Shown: one piece after another, positions 1 through 9,460 of the stretch | How positions within the stretch are numbered: the first letter of the stretch is position 1 | Layout of the letters: each line of letters opens with the position of its first letter | Origin: Phycisphaerae bacterium | Lineage (GTDB): Bacteria; Planctomycetota; Phycisphaerae; UBA1845; UTPLA1 | Assembly (NCBI GenBank): GCA_029259995.1 | Contig: JAJDEC010000128.1 | Span: 1-21,399 of the forward strand | Direction: 5' to 3' | DNA: 21,399 bases | Notes under the pieces: generated by a model | Seen by the model: the letters and a program-made list of their open reading frames with translations, nothing else | Told to the model about the DNA's origin: nothing | Database searches by the model: none | Position numbers and translations under genes: made by a program

Positions 1-787
1 CCTCGATCGTCTGTCGGGCCACATCCAGTTTGCGGAACGCGTCCTCAAAGTTGCCTTCGATGACATCCAGCCGGATTTCCTTTTCCAACTCGCGATACTG
101 TGCTTCGGCCTTCTGCCAGAGCAATTCGTTCTCGCGAGCGAGTTGATCGACAAGTCGTGCTCCGCCCGTCGAGCCGCCGGTTGCGGGCGCGGCTTGCGCG
201 GCTCGCATCGGGCCCGTTGAATGCGGCGTCGTCGAAACGACGGCGGGCGTCGTGGTGCGCGTCTGGATTGGTGTACCGCCGACAGTCATCGGCTGGCCGC
301 TGCTCGTTCGCGTGCCCGTCGATCGCGTCGGCGTCATGCCGCCGCTGCTGGGCGTGTTGGGCCGAACGCTGACGGCACCGCGGGACTGATCGTCCAGCTG
401 GCGAAGCATGTTCTGTGCTTTCGTTCGCTGGGCCGATGTCGCGTACGGATTGGTCGTGACGTTCGTGAAGCGCTTTCTCGCTTCAAAGCGATCGCTCGAC
501 TTCATCGCGCTTTCGCCCGCGGCGAGATCGCTGTCGGCCTTCTTCTGCATGCCGATCGCCTGATCGACGAGCAACATGTATCGGTCGAGCGTGACGCGCT
601 CCTCGCTTGTCAGGTCATCGCTGTCGCCCGACAACTCGACGAGCAACTTACGAGCGGCCTCGTAGTCGTTGCTTTCGTGAAGCCGGACCGCCTCCGCCAA
701 CTTGTCGGACGAGTCCGCCCAAGCCGGCGCAGAGCCGACAAGCAATGCCAGCGCAAACGCAGCACACAACAATCGCAGACGAAACAT
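1..787 (-). CDS. Exported repeat-type protein, N-terminal part (possible secretin-like protein), truncated by window edge
   Basis: An open frame runs from an ATG at 787 to the left edge without a stop, about 262 codons, so the C-terminus lies outside the window. The start is supported by GGAG six bases upstream and by a clear signal peptide (MFRLRLL, a hydrophobic stretch, then APAWA before ADSSDKL). The first ~100 mature residues look like TPR-style helices (AEAVRLHESNDYEAARKLL). They are followed by a linker of ~80 residues rich in Thr, Ser, Gly and Pro, then a charged helical segment (ARENELLWQKAEAQYRELEK). Planctomycete secretin-like (GspD/PulD family) proteins often begin with such a signal peptide plus TPR-like region, so this may be the N-terminus of one. 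The secretin domain itself is not in view, so that identity is inference. The gene stands alone in its direction, 315 bases from the next minus-strand gene. Confidence 0.72.
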   Translation of the reverse strand, partial: MFRLRLLCAAFALALLVGSAPAWADSSDKLAEAVRLHESNDYEAARKLLVELSGDSDDLTSEERVTLDRYMLLVDQAIGMQKKADSDLAAGESAMKSSDRFEARKRFTNVTTNPYATSAQRTKAQNMLRQLDDQSRGAVSVRPNTPSSGGMTPTRSTGTRTSSGQPMTVGGTPIQTRTTTPAVVSTTPHSTGPMRAAQAAPATGGSTGGARLVDQLARENELLWQKAEAQYRELEKEIRLDVIEGNFEDAFRKLDVARQTIE

Positions 788-1102
788 GGGATTCTCCTTC
801 ATTAGAACGATGACTCCGCGCACGAGCGAGCCGTCGGCGAAATCCCTCAAAACTTCTATCTTACCTCGCAAAAACGCGATACGGTAGGCGTCTCAATATT
901 CTATCACCTGACGACGCGGCCCCCATCGCATCAAACTGGCGGGGTGATACAGGCAGGTGGGCCGCGGTACACCGTCGGGTGCTTCCCCTCAATATACGCC
1001 CATTTTTACGCCTCATGGGCTCACATTGCAAGGGTTTGTCCGTTATCGTCTCATCTTCTCTAACGACGGCTCCCATAATCAATTGCGCAATCTCTACCAA
1101 TT
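788..1102. other. Intergenic region between exported protein gene and rhodanese gene
   Basis: No coding region is supported here. Short open frames on both strands lack a ribosome binding site and recognisable protein character. The region should hold the promoter of the minus-strand gene starting at 787, but I found no convincing -35/-10 pair. Two small symmetric elements are visible: the 10-base palindrome ATTGCGCAAT (1082-1091), and an inverted repeat GCCCAT...ATGGGC (998-1003 with 1015-1020). The latter lies 83 bases beyond the rhodanese stop but has no U-tract, so it is a poor terminator candidate. Confidence 0.6.
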
Positions 1103-1678
1103 TCAATCGAGTCCGACTGAAATAGTCACGGCCGAAAACCCCGGCGGAACAAGCCATGCGTAATCTTCACTCCAAACGTGGATTGAACGAACCGGCGGAA
1201 GCGGCTCGATCCAGTCCGGTGCGGCCTGCGCAACGCCGAGAATCCCGCCAACCAGATTGTAAGCCCTGACTCCGTCATCATTAAGACGCTTGGCGACGAT
1301 CCCGCTTCGCCGCCCGATCGTGCAATAAGTAATGACGGGGCCACCAGGTCCGGATCCGTCCGGAAGTCCATTCTCCTGTATTTCGGCCAACGGGACGTTT
1401 ATCGCCCCCGCCAGATGACTCACCTCGAATTCCTCCGGTTCGCGGACGTCGATCAGTAAAGCGCCTTTCTGAACCAGCAATCGCGCCTGGGTTGTGTTGA
1501 CTCCCGCCGCATCCGTTTGCCAGTGGTGCCAACGCCCCAGGACCCACAGGCCGATATTTCGATTCCACTGCACGATCGACGCCGCCGCGAGAATCACTGC
1601 GACGACGACGATGCGGCGGCGCCAAGGTCCGGATCGCCTGGCGGCCGGTCCTTCAATCACTGGTTCGTCCGGTTTCAT
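1103..1678 (-). CDS. Membrane-anchored rhodanese-like domain protein
   Basis: This 191-residue protein starts at ATG 1678. An N-terminal hydrophobic segment follows a run of arginines (RRRIVVVAVILAAAS, residues ~20-37) and is probably a signal anchor, placing the domain outside the cytoplasmic membrane. Residues ~60-150 form a single rhodanese domain: LLIDVREPEEFEVSHLAGAINVP is the conserved N-terminal part and YCTIGRRS holds the active-site Cys119 in a C-x2-G-R-R-S loop. Rhodanese domains carry a persulfide on this Cys and act in sulfur transfer or thiol chemistry; the actual substrate cannot be told. Its ATG overlaps the stop of the upstream gene by 4 bases (ATGA), so the two are probably co-transcribed and translationally coupled. 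The longer frame reading upstream of 1678 is rejected because it overlaps the neighbouring gene. Confidence 0.88.
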   Translation of the reverse strand: MKPDEPVIEGPAARRSGPWRRRIVVVAVILAAASIVQWNRNIGLWVLGRWHHWQTDAAGVNTTQARLLVQKGALLIDVREPEEFEVSHLAGAINVPLAEIQENGLPDGSGPGGPVITYCTIGRRSGIVAKRLNDDGVRAYNLVGGILGVAQAAPDWIEPLPPVRSIHVWSEDYAWLVPPGFSAVTISVGLD

Positions 1679-2754
1679 GGCGCACTTCCTGTTTTGTAAT
1701 ATCTGCTGCGTTGCGATCGATCCCAATAGGCCCGGCGCTCGGCGTATCGAAGCTTCAATTGAAGGCCATCCTGATGATCGTGGTACACGACGCGATACGG
1801 CGGATCGAATTCGATGTCGTAGTTCGCGATGGATTGACCGTCTTCCGCCGACAACACGACGCGGTATGCGTTGATTGAGCCGAACGGGACACGCACCAAT
1901 CGCGTCGCAGCCCCTCGCGACAATGAACATTTCTGGGGCTTCGGCTTCGCAGTATGCGTAGATCGCTGTTTCGGCAGGATGTCCAGTGTCATCGAGTCGC
2001 CGGTCGACGCCACCTCCCGTGCAAGAAGAAACAACGCTTCCCGCGGATACAGGCTTGATTGCCCCGGCAGTGCCCAGGATCGATCGGCCTCGCCTTCGAA
2101 ATAACTGAACGTATCGAACTGAATTGACTCCGCGCCTCGCACCACGCGCTTGAACGTCGTGCCGCACCATTCCTGGCTGGACGCCGACAATTTCTCGAAT
2201 CGCAGGTCGGGACGACTGAGAAAGAGCGTCAGCATGTATCGATAGTTGTAGTTTTCGGTCGGTATCTCTTCGATGATGTTCGTCTTGAAGACAGGGATCG
2301 GTCGCGGATCGGATGTCTCAATGAATTCTGTCTTGACCATTTGGTCCGGATTCAACCATTCTCGATTCGCAAGCATGACGCGCGTGTACTGACGGGGCGT
2401 ACCGTAGATCGTCTCGACGGCGTCGTAGTAGCAGATCTCTGCGAGACCGTCGTCCCATGTGGCAAGTCGCGACATTGGCGTGGCCTGCACGTCGACGCTG
2501 TCGCGGCGAATTGCGGGGTCGTCTCCGGGCTGATTGCACGCGAGCGAGAGCAGGACGCCGGCAAGTGCGACGACCCTGGCGTTCGGGAATCCAGAAGCGC
2601 GACGCGCATCGATGCGTCGAACGATTCCGGCAGAATCTGCGGGGGTGCTTGCTCCGTTGATCGGTAAGCATTGCGCATCGAAACGATGGTTACAATTGTC
2701 CTTGTTTGGCATCATTATTGCAGCGTTAACTATTGAAGTCCTATACAGTTGCAT
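1675..2754 (-). CDS. Putative lipoprotein of unknown function (family often mislabelled 'septum formation inhibitor Maf')
   Basis: The frame encodes up to 359 residues. A hydrophobic stretch ending in a lipobox (ALAGVLLSLAC, Cys73 from the first ATG) suggests a lipoprotein. The body contains WDDGLAEICYYD, a TNIIEEIPTENYNYRYM stretch and SSQEWCGTTF. As I recall, this pattern occurs in Bacteroidetes and planctomycete proteins commonly labelled 'septum formation inhibitor Maf', although they bear no relation to the Maf nucleotide pyrophosphatase. No function is assigned. The start is uncertain: ATG 2754, 2715 and 2712 are in frame, none has a good ribosome binding site, and all leave an unusually long stretch (58-72 residues) before the lipobox Cys. 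I found no in-frame ATG, GTG, TTG or CTG nearer the hydrophobic segment. It overlaps the downstream rhodanese gene by 4 bases. Confidence 0.72.
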   Translation of the reverse strand: MQLYRTSIVNAAIMMPNKDNCNHRFDAQCLPINGASTPADSAGIVRRIDARRASGFPNARVVALAGVLLSLACNQPGDDPAIRRDSVDVQATPMSRLATWDDGLAEICYYDAVETIYGTPRQYTRVMLANREWLNPDQMVKTEFIETSDPRPIPVFKTNIIEEIPTENYNYRYMLTLFLSRPDLRFEKLSASSQEWCGTTFKRVVRGAESIQFDTFSYFEGEADRSWALPGQSSLYPREALFLLAREVASTGDSMTLDILPKQRSTHTAKPKPQKCSLSRGAATRLVRVPFGSINAYRVVLSAEDGQSIANYDIEFDPPYRVVYHDHQDGLQLKLRYAERRAYWDRSQRSRYYKTGSAP

Positions 2755-2789
2755 CAGGTCATTCCCGAAAGAAAAAACCCGCCGATAAT

Positions 2790-2818
2790 TTGCCGACCCC
2801 TATTGTTGGTGTTATATT
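2790..2818 (+). promoter_or_regulatory. Predicted sigma-70 promoter for dnaG
   Basis: TTGCCG (2790-2795) and TATATT (2813-2818) are separated by 17 bases, matching the sigma-70 consensus at 4/6 and 5/6 positions. The element lies in an AT-rich patch between the divergent lipoprotein and dnaG genes. It would give a transcript leader of about 120 bases before the dnaG start codon, containing the two hairpins at 2880-2929. Confidence 0.55.
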
Positions 2819-2879
2819 AAGTTGATCCTTTATCGCCCTCACTCGCCGGGGCCGGGGTCGTGGATTAATACTAACAATC

Positions 2880-2904
2880 GTTGCAGCAAGGATTTAGCTG
2901 CAAC
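2880..2904 (+). promoter_or_regulatory. Leader stem-loop 1 of dnaG
   Basis: GTTGCAGC (2880-2887) and GCTGCAAC (2897-2904) are exact reverse complements, giving an 8-bp stem with a 9-base loop (AAGGATTTA). It lies inside the predicted dnaG leader. No U-tract follows, so it is not a simple terminator. The loop contains AAGGA, which resembles a ribosome binding sequence. Confidence 0.55.
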
Positions 2905-2906
2905 TT

Positions 2907-2929
2907 CCGATCCTCCGAACCCGGATCGG
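2907..2929 (+). promoter_or_regulatory. Leader stem-loop 2 of dnaG, next to the ribosome binding site
   Basis: CCGATCC (2907-2913) pairs exactly with GGATCGG (2923-2929), a 7-bp stem with a 9-base loop. It begins two bases after stem-loop 1 and ends a few bases before the AGAAAGG that serves as the dnaG ribosome binding site, so it could influence initiation. Confidence 0.5.
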
Positions 2930-2945
2930 GCAGAAAGGTCCCTTC

Positions 2946-4874
2946 GTGGCAGGACGGGATTCCGCCTTCCTCACCGAAAAAATCCGCGACGCCAGCGACA
3001 TTGTTGATGTCGTCGGGTCGTTTGTCGCGCTGCGCCGAGCAGGCAAAAACCTGAAGGGACTTTGTCCATTTCATAGCGAAAAAACGCCTTCCTTTAACGT
3101 GTTGGCCGAGAAACAAATATTCAAGTGCTTCGGCTGCGGTGCCGGCGGCGATGTATTCAAGTTCATCCAATTGCGCGAAGGCGTCAATTTCCCCGAAGCG
3201 CGTGCCATTTTAGCGCGGCGAGCCAGCATCGATCTGGAAGCCGAATCAGGCACGGCGAAGCAGAATTCGACGGGCCCCGCGAAGGCTGAGCTCGAGCGGG
3301 CGAATCAATGGGCATCCAAATGGTTTCGGGCCCAGTTCGAGGGTGCCGGCGGCGAAACCTGCCGGAAATACGTCGAAAAACGCGGAATCTCGGCGGAGTC
3401 CTGCGACGCGTTCTGCATCGGGTTCGCTCCCGCTGGCTGGAATCACCTGCTGGATGCAGCCCGAAAAGCCGGAATTACCGAGCCCCTGCTGGATGCGGCC
3501 GGCCTGATCAAGCGATCGGATCGCGGTACCTATGACGCGTTCCGGAATCGGCTCATGTTTCCGATCACCGATGCGCTTGGGCGCGTTATCGGATTCGGCG
3601 GCCGGGCACTGGACGATGATCCGGCCAAGTATCTGAATTCACCGCAAACGGCCCTTTTCGACAAGAGTCGTTCGCTGTACGGCCTGCGGGAGGCCCGAGA
3701 ATCCTGGCGGGAGACGCGGCGAGCGATCATTACCGAAGGGTATCTGGATTGCATTCTGTGCCATCAGGCGGGATTCCGGGATGTGATCGCCACACTGGGA
3801 ACGGCAATGACGTCCGATCATGGGCGCATGCTGCTTCAGTACGTGGATTCTGTGGTGCTCGTTTTTGATGCGGACGCGGCGGGTCTCAAAGCGGCGGATC
3901 GGGCGATCGGCGTCACAATGTCGCAAAAAATCGACGTTCGTATCGCCCAGGTCCCAGAAGGAATGGACCCGGCCGACGTGATCGTAAATCAAGGCGCAGC
4001 AATGTTTGAAGAGGTTTTGACCTCGTCCAGGCCCGCGCTAGAATTCAAATGGAATCAAGTGACGCAGCGTTGTCAGGATGCTGCGAGCGATGGAGATCGA
4101 AGGCGAGCCGTCGAGGAGTTTCTCGGCTTTGTGGCTGCCGCAGTGAGCGAGCAGTCGATCGATCCCATCCAGAGGGGGTTCATACTTAATCAGGTCGGAA
4201 AGTTGCTGAGCCTGACAACGGATCAGGTGGAGCGGCAATTGCGCATCGTCGCGCGGCGCCAGCGCGCCAGCGGCCCTGCGGCCGATCGGGGAACCATGAC
4301 GCGTTTGACGCCTTTAAGAAACGGCGAGCAGGCGGCGTTGCGAGAAATTTTGTCCGTGCTCGTGAATGAGCCGGACCGTTTTACGCTTGTTGCTGAGGTG
4401 TTCGATCCCGCCCGGATTCACGACCCGATGGATCGACGCGTGGCGGAGACCTTTGTCGATATGGTTGAATCCGACGCCGGATTCGATCTGAACCGACTGA
4501 TTGCAGGATTCGACGATACGGACATGTCGAGTCGAATTACGGACTTGTTGTTTGCCGGCGCACAGCGAGGCAACTTTGATGCGACGGTGCTCGGCGCCGT
4601 CGATCGTCTGCGCCATGTCGATGCGCAGCAGTGGGTGAGTGCTTCGTTTTCCGCAATCAGGGATGGCGGCGCAAGGCCCGGCTTTAATGAGAGTGAATTG
4701 GAAAATGGCGCCGCGTCGCCGGATGACATCGGGAAAACGCAACTCGAAGAGATCATCAAGAAAGCGCGGAGTACGAGTCATTTTGTCGCACGAAGGCATC
4801 TGGCGGCCCCAATAAATCAGGGCGCCGATCCGCGTGCAGCAAAACCGAGTGGAGATGCTCGGCGGACGCAATAG
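2946..4874 (+). CDS. dnaG: DNA primase
   Basis: DnaG makes the RNA primers for replication and works with the DnaB helicase at the fork. The 642-residue length suits the family. Residues ~5-100 hold the CHC2 zinc finger with Cys40, His43, Cys61 and Cys64 (CPFHSEKTPSF and FKCFGCGAGGDV). The central catalytic core includes a TOPRIM domain with the acidic metal-binding motifs EGYLD (~265-269) and FDADAAG (~307-313). The remaining ~200 residues match the position of the helicase-binding domain. The start is GTG 2946, seven bases after AGAAAGG; no better start lies nearby and the N-terminus aligns with the zinc domain as expected. It is followed by rpoD in the same direction, the partial macromolecular synthesis operon order, but no rpsU lies upstream. 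Confidence 0.97.
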   Translation: MAGRDSAFLTEKIRDASDIVDVVGSFVALRRAGKNLKGLCPFHSEKTPSFNVLAEKQIFKCFGCGAGGDVFKFIQLREGVNFPEARAILARRASIDLEAESGTAKQNSTGPAKAELERANQWASKWFRAQFEGAGGETCRKYVEKRGISAESCDAFCIGFAPAGWNHLLDAARKAGITEPLLDAAGLIKRSDRGTYDAFRNRLMFPITDALGRVIGFGGRALDDDPAKYLNSPQTALFDKSRSLYGLREARESWRETRRAIITEGYLDCILCHQAGFRDVIATLGTAMTSDHGRMLLQYVDSVVLVFDADAAGLKAADRAIGVTMSQKIDVRIAQVPEGMDPADVIVNQGAAMFEEVLTSSRPALEFKWNQVTQRCQDAASDGDRRRAVEEFLGFVAAAVSEQSIDPIQRGFILNQVGKLLSLTTDQVERQLRIVARRQRASGPAADRGTMTRLTPLRNGEQAALREILSVLVNEPDRFTLVAEVFDPARIHDPMDRRVAETFVDMVESDAGFDLNRLIAGFDDTDMSSRITDLLFAGAQRGNFDATVLGAVDRLRHVDAQQWVSASFSAIRDGGARPGFNESELENGAASPDDIGKTQLEEIIKKARSTSHFVARRHLAAPINQGADPRAAKPSGDARRTQ

Positions 4875-5097
4875 TGGAAAAATAGGGACGAACTAAAAAG
4901 GCAGTCAGGCAGAGGAGTCAGTCGAATCGCATCTGAGAAATAACACGAAGGCATTGTACCGATGAAAGCTGCGCGAGAGACGTCGCGCGCGGGCCGTGTT
5001 GCGTATCAACCACCATCGGCGAACGAGCCGGCCCCGGTGCCCCCATTCGGTCAGTACTCGATGCAATTGACGTCCACAAGAGTTGGAGTCGCAACGA

Positions 5098-6846
<1,749 letters not shown>

Positions 6847-6919
6847 TCGAAATTGCCCGATCCGTCTGACGATGCAGGAGTCTGCCTGAGCCGCATCGGC
6901 CGATAATGAAACGCAAAAC

Positions 6920-6956
6920 AACGCCCGATTCCGGAGCCCCGGCGTCGGGCGTTTTC
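6920..6956 (+). terminator. Rho-independent terminator after rpoD
   Basis: AACGCCCGA (6920-6928) pairs perfectly with TCGGGCGTT (6945-6953) and runs into TTTT. The 16-base loop contains a further CCGG/CCGG pairing. It lies 73 bases past the rpoD stop, so rpoD and rpsA are probably separate transcription units. Confidence 0.8.
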
Positions 6957-7454
6957 AATTGATCGCGAGACGTATGGCAATTCGATCTGCCATCGTGACG
7001 CCGACGTGCGTGCCGGTCGGAATTCGTGTGGGATTTCACTGAATCAACGCGAGCTTTCCGAGCAGATCCCGATCGCCATCGGCGCCGAGCAAACCTCGCG
7101 AGTCGGCGCGGAATCGTCATCGGCGATTCGAACATTCCGAATACGACATTTATGCGCCGGACAGCAAGTCGGGCTCGACATTGGGAGTCGATTCCAGTAA
7201 CGTGAAATCACAGGATCGACGGATCGCTGTCGAAAGAAATGCTTCACGATCACAAGAGTAAACGAATGAAAACCCGGGGTCCGGTTCTCTCGTCTGATGG
7301 ACCGCCGATCAAGACTCCGGCACAACGAATCTAGTTTGACTTATCCCAATGGTTGCAGGCAACGCGGCGCGTGACCCGCGTTTCCGGCATCGCGAGGGCG
7401 CACCCTTTGTCGGTTGCGCCCGTTGGTTACTCGGAATCATGTGAGACTTTGGCG
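6957..7454 (+). other. Long intergenic/leader region of rpsA
   Basis: About 500 bases lie between the rpoD terminator and the rpsA start with no supported gene. Two adjacent inverted repeats are visible. GCGCCGA (7082-7088) pairs with TCGGCGC (7103-7109), with CTCGCGAG inside the loop; GAATCG (7111-7116) pairs with CGATTC (7124-7129). A TTGACT at 7335-7340 is a possible -35 element but has no convincing -10 at the right distance. The rpsA promoter must lie here. In E. coli rpsA is autoregulated through leader structure, so a structured leader would be consistent, but that is inference. Confidence 0.5.
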
Positions 7455-9194
7455 ATGGAACCCAACTCCAATCCGGCGGACACGAAGAACGAAACCACAA
7501 CAACGCCTGTCGACAATGTGACGACGCCTGCAGAGGCCGTCGCCCCGACGAGTCCTTCGTCGGCATCGACTTCGCCAGCGATCGCCGCATCGGAAAGCTC
7601 TGGTCCGCTGCCGACACAAGCGGCAGCGCCCAGCGCGCCGGTCCGTACTCCGCCGCCGAAGCAACCGCAACGAATGAGTCCGGCCGACATGGCCGCATCC
7701 GTCAACGACGCGGATTCCGAGCTGGATCGCGCCGTGGACGAAGCGATGACGGGCGTCGACCAGGAAGCGGCTTCAGCCCCGGCGGCATCCGATCCGACCG
7801 GTGAGGGCGCGCCGGCCGGCGAACTCGTCCAGGCGCGCATCGCCAACATCGGCAGTGAAGACGTGCTCGTGGATTTCGGGGCGAAGATGCTGGGCGTTCT
7901 GTCGAGGAGCGAATTCCAGAGTGACGCGCATTACGCGGTGGGTGACACGATCGAAGTGCTGGTCCTCGGCGAAGACAAGGCCGGCGGTCTCATCAACGTT
8001 TCGCACAAGAAAGCCAAGCAGCAGAAGATCCTTCGCACGATGGAAGTCGGCATGATCCTTGAAGGTCCTGTCACAGGCATGAACCGCGGCGGGCTTGAAA
8101 TCATGATCGAGGGCTTGCGGGCGTTCATTCCGGCAAGCCAGGTCGAGTTGGGATTCCGCAAGGACATTTCCGACTTGATCGGAAAGACGATCCAGGCCGA
8201 AGTCACGAAATTTGATCTTGCGGAGGAGAACATTGTCCTGTCGCGACGCCGCATCCTGGAACGCGAGGACAAGAGCCGCAAGGAGAAGGCATTCGAGGAA
8301 CTCCAGGTCGGCGAGACACGCAAGGGCAAAGTCAAGACACTGATGGACTTCGGCGCTTTTGTCGACATCGGCGGCGTCGACGGACTGTTGCACATCAGCG
8401 ACATGAGCTGGGGCCGAATCAACAAGCCGGATGAAGTCGTGAGCGTCGGCGACGAAGTCGAAGTCAAAGTCACGAAGATCAACAAGGAAAAAGGCAAAGT
8501 CTCGCTGAGCCTCAAGCAACTCAAGGCACATCCCTGGGAAAAGGCTGGCGAGAAGTATCCCGAAGGAACCAAGATCAGCGGTCGTGTCGTACGACTGACG
8601 AATTTCGGGGCCTTTGTGGAACTCGAGCCGGGGCTCGACGCCCTGCTTCCAATCAGCGAGATGAGCTGGACCAAGCGAGTCCGTGCCCCCAAGGAAATCG
8701 TCAATGAAGGCGACGTGATCGAGGCGAAGGTCCTCAGTTGCGAACCCGAAAAGCAGCGCATCTCGATCAGCCTCAAGGCATTGTCGGACGATCCCTGGTC
8801 AGCTGTCGCGTCGAAGTATCCCGTGGACACGAAAGTCAAAGGCAAAGTCGTCCGAACGACGGATTTCGGGGCCTTCGTCAATCTCGAAGACGGCGTTGAC
8901 GCCCTGATCCACATCTCGGAACTGTCGGATCGACGCGTGAACCGCGTCGAGGATGTCGTCAAAGTCGGCGCCGAAGTCGAGGCCCGCGTCGTCAAGATCG
9001 ATACAGAGAACAATCGAATCGGCCTGTCGCTGAAGGAACCGCCGCCGGAACCGACGCCGGAGGAATTGGCCGCCATTGCGCAGGAACGCGCCGCCGCCGA
9101 AAAACGCCGAAACAAGAAGCGCCGCGGCGGTCTGACAATCGACTGGGATCAAGGTCTCGGCGGATTGGATCCATCGAAGTTCGCAAAATCATAA
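7455..9194 (+). CDS. rpsA: 30S ribosomal protein S1
   Basis: S1 binds mRNA at the 30S subunit and helps initiation, especially where the Shine-Dalgarno sequence is weak. From ATG 7455 the protein is 579 residues. After a low-complexity N-terminal extension (~115 residues rich in Thr, Pro, Ala and Ser) come five S1 RNA-binding domains at about 120-190, 197-275, 284-358, 369-445 and 456-525. The last three share the typical core (MDFGAFVDI, TNFGAFVEL, TDFGAFVNL with HISDMSW, PISEMSW or HISELSD). A basic tail (EKRRNKKRRGG) ends the protein. E. coli S1 has six domains. The ATG is chosen over TTG 7353; neither has a clear Shine-Dalgarno, as is also true of E. coli rpsA. A strong terminator follows. 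Confidence 0.93.
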   Translation: MEPNSNPADTKNETTTTPVDNVTTPAEAVAPTSPSSASTSPAIAASESSGPLPTQAAAPSAPVRTPPPKQPQRMSPADMAASVNDADSELDRAVDEAMTGVDQEAASAPAASDPTGEGAPAGELVQARIANIGSEDVLVDFGAKMLGVLSRSEFQSDAHYAVGDTIEVLVLGEDKAGGLINVSHKKAKQQKILRTMEVGMILEGPVTGMNRGGLEIMIEGLRAFIPASQVELGFRKDISDLIGKTIQAEVTKFDLAEENIVLSRRRILEREDKSRKEKAFEELQVGETRKGKVKTLMDFGAFVDIGGVDGLLHISDMSWGRINKPDEVVSVGDEVEVKVTKINKEKGKVSLSLKQLKAHPWEKAGEKYPEGTKISGRVVRLTNFGAFVELEPGLDALLPISEMSWTKRVRAPKEIVNEGDVIEAKVLSCEPEKQRISISLKALSDDPWSAVASKYPVDTKVKGKVVRTTDFGAFVNLEDGVDALIHISELSDRRVNRVEDVVKVGAEVEARVVKIDTENNRIGLSLKEPPPEPTPEELAAIAQERAAAEKRRNKKRRGGLTIDWDQGLGGLDPSKFAKS

Positions 9195-9252
9195 CGACGA
9201 CACATTGCGCCTGTCCGTGCGTGGACAGTCGCTGAATCATAGAAATCAGATC

Positions 9253-9285
9253 GCCCGCTGCAGCCCCGCAGCGGGCTTTTCTTTT
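9253..9285 (+). terminator. Rho-independent terminator after rpsA
   Basis: GCCCGCTGC (9253-9261) and GCAGCGGGC (9268-9276) form a perfect 9-bp GC-rich stem with a 6-base loop, followed by TTTTCTTTT. It starts 58 bases after the rpsA stop. Confidence 0.9.
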
Positions 9286-9460
9286 GACGTTCGATCGCGC
9301 AAATGCGATGGGATACGCCCATTGTGACCGCCCGGGATTCTGGCCCCGTCGCGACTTCTGGGGTACGCTACGGAATTGAACGGATTGCATGCCACAGGCG
9401 TATGATCCGCATGGAATTCTCGATCACTGGCGGCCTCGCGCCGCTGCATTGGAATCAGGG

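Noticed and set aside
100..813. Plus-strand open frames over the left-edge gene
   Set aside because: They are antisense to a frame with a signal peptide, ribosome binding site and protein-like composition; their Arg/Ala/Ser-rich products look like non-coding translations.
861..1157. Minus-strand 98-codon frame before the rhodanese gene end
   Set aside because: It overlaps the rhodanese C-terminus in another frame and has no recognisable protein character or ribosome binding site.
7335..7363. TTGACT as -35 of the rpsA promoter
   Set aside because: The sequence at 16-18 bases spacing does not resemble a -10 element.
7931..9115. 394-codon frame antisense to rpsA
   Set aside because: Shadow of the S1 repeats, with a Ser/Thr/Arg-rich product and repeated pieces that mirror the repeats on the coding strand.
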